7,482 nt of DNA, taken from the NCBI GenBank assembly GCA_964556005.1, contig CAZKUR010000135.1, positions 1-7,482 on the forward strand, read 5' to 3'. Under the pieces are notes generated by a model. That model saw only the letters and a list, made by a program, of their open reading frames with translations, was not told the DNA's origin and did not search any database. Positions 1 through 5,488 of the stretch are shown here, piece after piece (within the stretch, counting starts at the first letter, position 1; each line of letters begins with the position of its first letter). This stretch comes from CAZKUR01 sp964556005. Lineage in GTDB: Bacteria > Bacteroidota > Ignavibacteria > Ignavibacteriales > Ignavibacteriaceae. The translations under genes and the position numbers were made by a program.

Positions 1-6
1 AAGTGT

Positions 7-159
7 TCAGAAAGCAGTTGCTGCGAGGATGAAAGCTGTGGTTGTCAGATAATCCGGACCGTACCACTCAGGGAAGCTCAGACAGCCTATCTGAGCGGTT
101 GCCGTCATCGCCGCTATAATCATCGCGAGTATACCCCCTGCCGTTGCTGATCGCGTTCC
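7..159 (-). pseudogene. possible broken membrane-protein gene end
   Basis: On the minus strand a hydrophobic frame of 50 codons runs leftward and stops with TGA at 7-9. It contains an Ala/Ile/Met-rich membrane-like stretch, a polar loop with Pro-Glu-Trp-Tyr-Gly-Pro-Asp, and a second hydrophobic stretch ending Ala-Thr-Ala-Phe. Upstream it is cut by an in-frame TGA at 160-162, beyond which the same frame stays open to an ATG at 369. The layout of two short membrane segments around a Gly/Pro loop is reminiscent of the end of DoxX-type small membrane proteins, but the match is too short to name a family. It could be a decayed gene, a 38-residue peptide starting at the ATG at 123, or chance. No convincing ribosome-binding site was seen. 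Confidence 0.25.
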
Positions 160-162
160 TCA

Positions 163-406
163 GGGTTTCCTGAGAATTACCCGGCCAGCTATGTCTGAGG
201 ATCGGAGCCCGGGAGGAGCGAGGATTCCGCCGGGTATCGGCCGCGTTGGCGCAAGGAAAGTAGGGCTACCAGTGATCGTCGGCGGGCGCCGTACCTTGGA
301 GCTTGTGCCGGTATCAGTGCTGTTGCTGAAAGAACTATGATTCACGCGTTTCCTTCGCCGACGAATCACCGTGAACCCGGACGTCTTCGAGACGCGACAG
401 CGACAG
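163..406. other. no assignable gene
   Basis: Frames are open on both strands here: a 69-codon minus frame from 369, and a plus frame that is open from 95 and has an ATG at 191, ending at 340. Neither has a clear ribosome-binding site, a recognisable motif or a convincing composition, and each is the mirror of the other in a GC-rich stretch. I see no tRNA, repeat array or mobile-element end. It may be degraded coding sequence or simply the upstream region of the gene at 531. Confidence 0.4.
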
Positions 407-426
407 GCGGGAATTTGTATTCCCGC
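407..426. repeat. perfect 8-bp inverted repeat over the -35
   Basis: GCGGGAAT at 407-414 and ATTCCCGC at 419-426 are exact reverse complements separated by TTGT. The right arm and loop overlap the proposed -35 hexamer of the promoter for the gene at 531. No T-run follows, so it is a poor intrinsic terminator. An operator for an unknown regulator is the better reading, and a terminator for transcription entering from the left is the alternative. Confidence 0.5.
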
Positions 427-443
427 GCAGTTCGAACTATAAT
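415..443 (+). promoter_or_regulatory. sigma70-type promoter for the BNR-repeat gene
   Basis: A perfect -10 box, TATAAT at 438-443, lies 17 nt downstream of TTGTAT (415-420), which keeps only the TTG of the -35 consensus. Transcription would start near 450 and leave a leader of about 80 nt before the start codon at 531. The weak -35 sits within an inverted repeat, so the promoter may depend on, or be blocked by, a protein bound there. Confidence 0.5.
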
Positions 444-530
444 GGAATTTGTAACCGCACTTCGCATCAGCCTCACTCGTCGGTTCCCCACCGATTCAGG
501 CTTCTACACACCAACCGAGGAGGAGGAACG

Positions 531-1514
531 ATGAAAGTACGCAGGACCTTCGAACCCTCATCGCCCATGCCGCAGGATCACAGCGGTACGAAAACCAGGA
601 AGAAGACTGTCTTGGCCCGACGATTTGTCATCAAGACAGGGTATTCTCCCTTTATCCTGCTGTTCGCTGTCGCGGATGCCCTATGCTGCTGCAAGAGCGA
701 GTTGCATGACGAAACCGTGTTGACGAGTATCGGCCTTCAAGGGAAGAAAGTGCAGGCTCTGACCATCGATCCCAATCATCCGTCGATCCTGTACGCGGGT
801 ACGCAAGTGTATGGTGTCTACAAGAGCGTCGATACGGGAGCCACCTGGAGCCAATACACCTCCGGCATGAGCGACAGCAATGTCGTCTCCCTCGTCGTCG
901 ATCCCAACGTCACGACGATCCTCTACGCCGGCACAACCAGCGGCGTGTTCAAGACGTTCAACAAAGGCGATAACTGGAGCTCTGCAGGCTCTGGCCTTCC
1001 GGGGGATGAAGTACAGGCCCTCGTAATCAATCCGAGCAACTCACAGCAACTCTACGCCGGGATGTATTCGACGGGAGTGTACAAGAGCACAAACGGAGGC
1101 ACCGTGTGGACGGCGGCCAACGCCGGTTTGGATAATCTTAGGATCGGCACGCTTTGCATCGACCCTGTTCTCACCTCTACTCTGTACACCGGTACCGACC
1201 AGCAGGCTCCGATCGACGGGACGGTGTACAAGAGCACCGACAGCGGCGCGAGCTGGACAGAGAAGCCATCGATTACCGGCCCTACCATCCTTACCATTGC
1301 GTTGGATCCGAACGATCACAACACGGTGTTCGTGGGGAGCTTCGGAGGTGGTGCAACCCTGAGCTACGATGGCGGCGCCACATGGGTAGCCGGCGCGAAG
1401 GACGTAACGCTGAACGTCTACGATTTCGCCATCGATCCAGTCTCCTCGATAGTCTACGCTGACACATCGAATGGAGTGATGAAGCTTACAGTGGATAAGT
1501 TCTCCTGGAACTGA
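531..1514 (+). CDS. exported six-repeat BNR/Asp-box protein
   Basis: This 327-residue protein is built of six tandem units of roughly 40-50 residues, starting near 74, 118, 161, 206, 253 and 296. Each unit has a hydrophobic strand with Asp-Pro or Asn-Pro, a Leu-Tyr-Ala-Gly-like strand, then an Asp-box (Ser-x-Asp-x-Gly-x-x-Trp), as at 99-106, 142-149, 186-193, 235-242 and 278-285. The sixth box is degenerate. Asp-box repeats occur in sialidases, sortilin/VPS10 domains and photosystem II factor Ycf48-like proteins and form beta-propeller blades, so a six-bladed propeller is likely. No sialidase catalytic set (Arg triad, Tyr/Glu) is evident, so an enzyme activity is not claimed. A long basic N-terminus (1-37) precedes a hydrophobic segment (about 38-51) followed by three cysteines (52-54). 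This suggests export, perhaps as a lipoprotein, although the lipobox is poor (Leu before the first Cys). The start is fixed by an excellent GAGGAGGAGG just upstream. The gene stands alone under its own promoter. Confidence 0.85.
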   Translation: MKVRRTFEPSSPMPQDHSGTKTRKKTVLARRFVIKTGYSPFILLFAVADALCCCKSELHDETVLTSIGLQGKKVQALTIDPNHPSILYAGTQVYGVYKSVDTGATWSQYTSGMSDSNVVSLVVDPNVTTILYAGTTSGVFKTFNKGDNWSSAGSGLPGDEVQALVINPSNSQQLYAGMYSTGVYKSTNGGTVWTAANAGLDNLRIGTLCIDPVLTSTLYTGTDQQAPIDGTVYKSTDSGASWTEKPSITGPTILTIALDPNDHNTVFVGSFGGGATLSYDGGATWVAGAKDVTLNVYDFAIDPVSSIVYADTSNGVMKLTVDKFSWN

Positions 1515-1615
1515 CCGACGACCGTCAGCTATCGGCGAGACAACTGAAGCCCACAAGGACGGGTGCCGAATCGTCATATCCCTCAAGACAGCTGGTAGAG
1601 CATGAGTGCCTTTCC
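1515..1615. other. convergent intergenic gap
   Basis: These 101 bases separate the ends of two converging genes. Only weak inverted repeats are present, such as CTGAC at 1511-1515 paired with GTCAG near 1524, and none is followed by a T-run. I do not see a clear bidirectional terminator. Confidence 0.5.
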
Positions 1616-2224
1616 TTAGTATCGGTAAAAGCCGTGCGGGTTCCCTCTGAAGAGAACGTCGACGTACATGCTGGCGGCGTAGACGGGCTGCAATTCCACG
1701 TAGGCGATTCGGAAGCTTCCCAGCAGTGCAACCGAGACCATTCGCCTTAGACGCCGCGGCATGAAGTCGTATCCGAGTGAGCCCACCACACCAAGGCCTG
1801 TCCCTATGCCTGCTGAGTGATAAGACAACGCGGAGAGGCGACCGCCCAAATCAACGAAGAGCCCAATCGAGAAGGGATAGTAGCGAAGAATGAGATCGCC
1901 GCTCGCAAGGGAGGCGATGACCGTCTCGCTATCTTCGACATATGCCTCCAGCTGATTGTACCTCAGGATCATGTAGAGCGAATCCGCTAGGGTTACCCCA
2001 AAGCCAACCTGAAGCGCCATATGAACGTAGGAGCTGAAAAGCGGATCCACACTCAACTGGCTGTTGACGGTCGGGCCGAATGGAGGGAACGAACGGAACC
2101 ACGGACCCAACCCGAGCTCGAACAAGAGATCACGAGGGGGAGCTGCGGGCTCCTGGGCAAAGCCGAGCCGTGGGAGCATGAGAATGTTGAAGAACAATAC
2201 CAAGACCACCGCTGACTTTTTCAC
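1616..2224 (-). CDS. small exported beta-barrel-like outer-membrane protein
   Basis: This 202-residue protein begins with a classical signal peptide: Lys-Lys at 2-3, a hydrophobic core at 5-17, and a probable cleavage after Gly-Phe-Ala at 21-23, giving a mature N-terminus at Gln24. The mature part alternates short amphipathic strands rich in Gly, Leu, Tyr, Phe and Ser, with repeated Gly-Leu-Gly and Tyr-Met-x-Leu-Arg-Tyr-like patterns. It ends in aromatic residues (Phe-Tyr-Arg-Tyr), as beta-barrel outer-membrane proteins often do. No enzymatic motif is seen. I infer a small outer-membrane barrel of perhaps 8 strands, and the specific role is unknown. The start is GTG with AGAGG a few bases upstream, and an in-frame stop lies just before it, so no longer start in this frame is near. 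It is transcribed divergently from the regulator operon and convergently with the BNR gene. Confidence 0.8.
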   Translation of the reverse strand: MKKSAVVLVLFFNILMLPRLGFAQEPAAPPRDLLFELGLGPWFRSFPPFGPTVNSQLSVDPLFSSYVHMALQVGFGVTLADSLYMILRYNQLEAYVEDSETVIASLASGDLILRYYPFSIGLFVDLGGRLSALSYHSAGIGTGLGVVGSLGYDFMPRRLRRMVSVALLGSFRIAYVELQPVYAASMYVDVLFRGNPHGFYRY

Positions 2225-2240
2225 GACAGCCTCTTACGTC

Positions 2241-2249
2241 ATTGTATCA
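2241..2249 (-). promoter_or_regulatory. weak extended -10 for the barrel-protein gene
   Basis: On the minus strand TG-A-TACAAT (2249 to 2241) forms an extended -10 without a recognisable -35. Transcription would begin about 10 nt before the GTG start and would barely include the ribosome-binding site. A second TACAAT at 2299-2294 is an alternative, also without a good -35. The choice between them is uncertain. Confidence 0.3.
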
Positions 2250-2473
2250 CGACGGCGATTCATCTGGTCGCGTCAGTTCTGGTTCATTCCGAGATTGTAG
2301 CCGAGTAGACCGTCGCTACTGCTTAGAGTTCACGAGCTTGGCGGCTATTGGCTCCCCGTACTGACGTTTTCAATCTCCGCTTGATGATTCCGGTCGAATT
2401 CGATCTTCTTACGGCCCGTGTTCTCTACGATAAACAACCCGTTCCCAGGATCGCACCTGTCGAATCATATCGT
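2250..2473. other. divergent intergenic region, no gene seen
   Basis: This stretch lies between the divergent barrel-protein gene and the regulator operon. I find no open frame with a start and ribosome-binding site, no tRNA and no terminator. It contains a perfect 10-bp palindrome TCGAATTCGA (2394-2403), and the heptamer GTCGAAT occurs at both 2393 and 2459. These could be binding sites, but they are short enough to be chance. Confidence 0.45.
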
Positions 2474-2502
2474 TTGACAGGGAGCAGGACCCGTTGTATA
2501 CT
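2474..2502 (+). promoter_or_regulatory. near-consensus sigma70 promoter of the operon
   Basis: TTGACA at 2474-2479 is a perfect -35. After exactly 17 nt comes TATACT (2497-2502), matching the -10 consensus at five of six positions. Transcription should start near 2509. Such a strong basal promoter fits control by a repressor, and the GntR-family gene is the first in the operon. Confidence 0.85.
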
Positions 2503-2522
2503 GTTGACAGTCGTCTGACGAC
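2500..2522. promoter_or_regulatory. candidate GntR operator, two adjacent inverted repeats
   Basis: ACTGT-TG-ACAGT (2500-2511) overlaps the -10 box. GTCGTC-T-GACGAC (2510-2522) is a perfect 6+1+6 palindrome covering the expected transcription start and ending two bases before the ATG. GntR-superfamily operators are typically inverted repeats with GT...AC cores, and the E. coli FadR core is GTCNGAC, the same as the centre of the second repeat (2513-2519). A dimer bound here would block RNA polymerase. Assignment to the adjacent regulator is inference from position and motif. The TTGACAG within the first repeat also occurs at the -35, 30 bp upstream. Confidence 0.6.
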
Positions 2523-2524
2523 CA

Positions 2525-3298
2525 ATGACTATGGAACGCTCAGTGCACAAAATCCAAGCGAAACAACCCCTCTACAAAGCAGTTCAGGACGAGCTTCTCG
2601 CTCTGATCGTCGATTGGGATCGCACCAAACCGATTCCGAGTGAGACTCGTCTTTCCGAAGAGCTCGGAGTCAGCCGGTCTACGGTGCGTGAAGCCCTTCA
2701 GCGCCTCGAGCGCGCGGAAATGGTCTACAAGAAGCACGGAGTGGGGACCTTCGTCGGCCGTCAAGCCAATCTGGTTGCAACCGCTCTCAATGATATCCGC
2801 GGCGTTCAGAACATCATTCGATCATCGGGGAAGAGCTTCTCGTTAAAACGGCATGAGGTCGAAGCCCTGTCGCTTCCGGAGCGAGTCGCATCGGTGTTCG
2901 GCGAAAAGAAGGGAATACAAAGCTTCAAGATAGCTCACGTCTATTTAGCGGACGGAATTCCTACACTTCGAGGGACGAGCTACATAGCCCCTGCTCTAGT
3001 GACTGATGGCATAGAGAAAAATCGTGCCGTCTTTCTCTCGCTCGGGGACAAGGGGATGAGCCTCTTCGATATCCTCGAGCAGAGGTTCGCGTCAAAGGTG
3101 GCCTATGCAGTAACGCGAATCGAGGCCCGCAACGCCGGCGCGTCCGTCGCGCGGGATCTGGGCGTCGACTCCAAGAAGGCCGTGGTTCAGCTCAACCAGA
3201 TACATTACGACGCCGAACACAGGCCACTGATCTATTCCGAGGACATCATAGATACGGATGTGGTCGAGCTGATTGTTCTACGACGTTCCATCTTCTGA
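2525..3298 (+). CDS. GntR family regulator, HutC (UTRA) type
   Basis: This 257-residue protein has an N-terminal winged helix-turn-helix (about 14-78). It shows the family signatures Pro-Leu-Tyr at 15-17, Pro-Ser-Glu at 38-40, the recognition helix around Ser-Arg-Ser-Thr-Val-Arg-Glu-Ala-Leu (50-58), and the wing Gly-Val-Gly-Thr-Phe-Val (72-77). Residues ~98-250 fit the UTRA effector-binding domain of the HutC subfamily, including a Tyr-x-Ala-Asp-Gly-Ile-Pro motif (140-146) and a Pro-Leu-Ile-Tyr-Ser-Glu motif near 234-239. It most likely represses its own operon and releases DNA on binding the imported compound or a metabolite. The ATG at 2525 has no recognisable ribosome-binding site and would give a ~16-nt leader. 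ATG 2531 and GTG 2543, the latter preceded by GGAA, are alternative starts that keep the whole DNA-binding domain. It is the first gene of a five-gene operon. Confidence 0.9.
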   Translation: MTMERSVHKIQAKQPLYKAVQDELLALIVDWDRTKPIPSETRLSEELGVSRSTVREALQRLERAEMVYKKHGVGTFVGRQANLVATALNDIRGVQNIIRSSGKSFSLKRHEVEALSLPERVASVFGEKKGIQSFKIAHVYLADGIPTLRGTSYIAPALVTDGIEKNRAVFLSLGDKGMSLFDILEQRFASKVAYAVTRIEARNAGASVARDLGVDSKKAVVQLNQIHYDAEHRPLIYSEDIIDTDVVELIVLRRSIF

Positions 3299-3310
3299 CA
3301 AGGAGGCACC

Positions 3311-4132
3311 ATGGAAGAGTGGATGGCACTGATCGACTACTCGAAACCGACTGGAACCGAAGAGAAAGAGCAGTACCACATACGTTGCAGGAAGGGCGAC
3401 ATCGGCAGTGTCGTGCTTGTCCCTGGCGACCAGGAGCGGGTAACGAGAGTAGCGGAGCATCTGAGCGACGCAGGGAAAGTCGCAGAGAATCGCGGAATGA
3501 TCACCTACACCGGAACCTACAATGGGGTTTCGGTTTCGGTAACATCGACCGGAATGGGTGGGCCGTCGGCCGCGATTGCCTATGAGGAACTGATCAACGT
3601 CGGAGCGAAAGTGCTCGTCAGGGTCGGGAGCGTCGCCGCTCTTCAACCCGACATAGAGCCTGGTGACCTGAGCCTGCCCTTCGGATGCATCCGTGACGAC
3701 GGCGCAAGCGACTACTATGTACCGCCGAACTACCCTGCTGTTCCGGACCCGCTACTCTACGCCGCCCTCGTTCGCCGCGCACAGCAAAGCGGCGTTCGGT
3801 TCTGGCAGGGGATCAATTGGACGCACTCTGCCTTCTATGCTCGGTCGAAGGGATACTTCCTGCAGTGGGCAGGCAAACGAGTCGTAACGCTTGAGATGGA
3901 GGCGGCGACCCTCATGACGATTGCCACCCTCCGTGGGGTGGCCGCCGCATTCATCGGAACCGTCTTTGAAAACCGTATCCGTCAGGCAACGCGGGAAGAG
4001 ATGGACCTTTCCGTGCCCTCCCACACCCTGCCGGCTGTGGGGGCGGGAGTCGAAGCCTCGATACGGATAGCGCTCGATGCGAGCACTGATTATTACAAGA
4101 CAATCCACACAAAAGAGGAGGTACGGTTGTGA
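3311..4132 (+). CDS. uridine-phosphorylase-like nucleoside phosphorylase, altered base pocket
   Basis: This 273-residue PNP_UDP_1 family enzyme would cleave a nucleoside with phosphate to give a free base and (deoxy)ribose-1-phosphate in the cytoplasm. By-eye alignment with E. coli uridine phosphorylase (Udp) shows His23 (Udp His8), Gly39-Asp40 and Arg43 (Gly26-Asp27, Arg30), Arg61 (Arg48), Thr-Gly-Met-Gly-Gly-Pro-Ser at 80-86, Arg104 and Ser107 (Arg91, Thr94), and Glu195-Met196-Glu197 (ribose site). The phosphate and ribose sites thus look intact. The uracil-reading pair Gln166/Arg168 is replaced by Ser179/Gly181 within Phe-Tyr-Ala-Arg-Ser-Lys-Gly-Tyr. Glu220 falls where hexameric purine nucleoside phosphorylase has catalytic Asp204. 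The base specificity is therefore open, and I do not give it the name udp. AGGAGG sits four bases before the ATG. It follows the regulator by 12 nt and its last four bases overlap the binding-protein start, so translation is probably coupled. Confidence 0.87.
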   Translation: MEEWMALIDYSKPTGTEEKEQYHIRCRKGDIGSVVLVPGDQERVTRVAEHLSDAGKVAENRGMITYTGTYNGVSVSVTSTGMGGPSAAIAYEELINVGAKVLVRVGSVAALQPDIEPGDLSLPFGCIRDDGASDYYVPPNYPAVPDPLLYAALVRRAQQSGVRFWQGINWTHSAFYARSKGYFLQWAGKRVVTLEMEAATLMTIATLRGVAAAFIGTVFENRIRQATREEMDLSVPSHTLPAVGAGVEASIRIALDASTDYYKTIHTKEEVRL

Positions 4133-5463
4133 AAAGAAACGCTCTCTATTTAACGCTCATTCTCCCTGCGGCTGTGTTTGTCATGACAAGCACGGCGCTG
4201 TATGCGAGCGGCGAGCCGGAGTCATCGAATAGTGCGCCGGCGGTGGTCAGGCTCGTCAGTGAAAGAGGAAGCCACACTGAGGCGTGGAAGTCCTTGATGG
4301 CTGCCTTTCAGGAAAAGAGCGGAATCAAGCTCGAGCTGACGCAGTATCCCTATGCGAATTACTTCAATCAGCTCATGCTCTCCTTCACGAGTGGTAAGAG
4401 CGAGTTTGACGTCCCCTACATCTCGTTGCTTTGGTACCCGGCTCTCGCGAAAGCCGGTTACATCCAGCCGGTCAACGAGCTCGTCGATCAGGAACCGGGA
4501 CTGAAGTCGGATATGCCCGGGCTCTCCACCGCGGTCATGGACGGCAAGTACTACATGGTCCCCTACATGAACGAGGTCGGCGGAGTGGTCTACCGAGCCG
4601 ATCTCTTCAATGATCCGAAAGAGAAGCAGGCGTTTCGCGCCAAGTACGGGTACGACCTCGCTCCGCCCACGAATCTCAAGAGCTATCGCGACATCGCCGA
4701 GTTCTTCTATCGTCCCCCGAATCTGTACGGCGTCACGCTGATGGGACGAAAGAGCATCTTCCTTGCGACTCACTTCACGAATCGCCTGTGGGCCGAGGGT
4801 GGAACGGTGCTCGACGCTTCGATGCACCCGGCCTTCAACAGCGCAGTGGGCGTTGAAGCGGTGAATGAAGTGAAGGACATGTTCCGCTTCGCAAGTCCTG
4901 CATCGCGCACCTACGATTTTCAGGAGGCTCTCAATGAGTTCTCGCAGGGCAAGAGCGCTATGGTCGAAGTGTGGACAACCTCCATGTTCTATTTCAACGA
5001 CGAGAAGAGTTCGAAAGTGGCCGGAAATGCCGCATTCGTAGGATTCCCGCGGCCAGCCGGTCAAGAAAATGCCATGCGACCTCGACTCTTCATCTCCTGG
5101 GGATTCTCGGTTTCAGCGAAGGCCCAGAACAAGACGGCGGCGCTGGACTGGATCAAGTATGCGACCGAAGACAACAACTTCGCGAGTGCGGCGCCGATCG
5201 GCACTATTCCGACGCGACTCTCCGCCCTCAAGAATCCCAAGCTCATCGCCGAGCTCCCCTGGATTCCGGCCTTCCGGGAGGCCCTCGCGACCTGTGTCCC
5301 GACACCGATCGCTCCGCTAATTCCCGAAGGTCCCACGATCATCGGTCAGTACATCGCAACTGCGGTCTCTCAGGTCATTACCGGCAGCGCTTCGGCCGAA
5401 GAGGCCCTGAACGGGGCAGCCGCTGAGACGGACCGCTTGCTCAAGGAGCACGGCTACTACTAA
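4129..5463 (+). CDS. CUT1-type ABC importer solute-binding protein
   Basis: This 444-residue extracellular solute-binding protein of the sugar-type family 1 is the periplasmic receptor that hands ligand to the two permeases that follow. A signal peptide covers about 1-26 (Lys-Arg at 2-3, hydrophobic core 6-22, cleavage near Ala-Leu-Tyr-Ala). No Cys is at the junction, so it should be a soluble periplasmic protein. Typical family features are a Phe-Asp-Val strand followed by a Trp-Tyr-Pro-x-Leu-Ala-Lys-Ala-Gly-Tyr stretch in the first lobe, a Gly-Lys-Ser-Ala-Met segment mid-protein, and Ala-Leu-Asp-Trp-Ile-Lys-Tyr in the second lobe. The family commonly binds mono- and oligosaccharides, polyols or glycerophosphodiesters, and the ligand cannot be read from sequence. 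Its place behind a nucleoside phosphorylase suggests a riboside. The GTG start overlaps the upstream stop (GTGA) and has GAGGAGG at 4115-4121. The gene ends in tandem stops, TAA-TAG. Confidence 0.92.
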   Translation: MKRNALYLTLILPAAVFVMTSTALYASGEPESSNSAPAVVRLVSERGSHTEAWKSLMAAFQEKSGIKLELTQYPYANYFNQLMLSFTSGKSEFDVPYISLLWYPALAKAGYIQPVNELVDQEPGLKSDMPGLSTAVMDGKYYMVPYMNEVGGVVYRADLFNDPKEKQAFRAKYGYDLAPPTNLKSYRDIAEFFYRPPNLYGVTLMGRKSIFLATHFTNRLWAEGGTVLDASMHPAFNSAVGVEAVNEVKDMFRFASPASRTYDFQEALNEFSQGKSAMVEVWTTSMFYFNDEKSSKVAGNAAFVGFPRPAGQENAMRPRLFISWGFSVSAKAQNKTAALDWIKYATEDNNFASAAPIGTIPTRLSALKNPKLIAELPWIPAFREALATCVPTPIAPLIPEGPTIIGQYIATAVSQVITGSASAEEALNGAAAETDRLLKEHGYY

Positions 5464-5488
5464 TAGATAGAGGCGGGAGGCTGCAAAA

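Noticed and set aside
115..120. TATAAT hexamer as a promoter
   Set aside because: No acceptable -35 lies 16-18 bases upstream on the plus strand and no gene with a good start follows nearby.
1..150. Cysteine-rich plus-strand frame open from the window edge to TGA 148-150
   Set aside because: The cysteines come from a cluster of TGC and TGT triplets. The frame has no start in view and no spaced Cys motif, and the same bases are explained as well by the minus frame.
191..340. 49-codon plus-strand frame starting at ATG 191
   Set aside because: It reads smoothly but has no ribosome-binding site and no recognisable motif, and it is mirrored by an open minus frame. Support is insufficient to call a gene.
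337..534. 65-codon plus-strand frame before the BNR gene
   Set aside because: It spans the proposed promoter and inverted repeat, has no ribosome-binding site, and ends in Glu-Glu-Glu-Arg only because it reads through the next gene's ribosome-binding site.
1041..1586. 181-codon minus-strand frame opposite the BNR gene
   Set aside because: It lies antisense to a clear repeat protein with a strong ribosome-binding site. Its composition is rich in Arg, His, Val and Cys, with no motif, so it is a mirror frame.
1511..1600. Terminator between the convergent genes
   Set aside because: Only 4-5 bp stems with long loops were found and there is no T-run on either strand.
2394..2403. Palindrome TCGAATTCGA as an operator
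   Set aside because: It is perfect but only 10 bp, about 80 bases upstream of the -35 and built around a common hexamer, and nothing ties it to a regulator.
4222..5064. 280-codon minus-strand frame inside the binding-protein gene
   Set aside because: It is long but fully antisense to a well-recognised solute-binding protein. It is His/Arg/Glu-rich with no domain, so I treat it as a shadow of GC-rich codon use.
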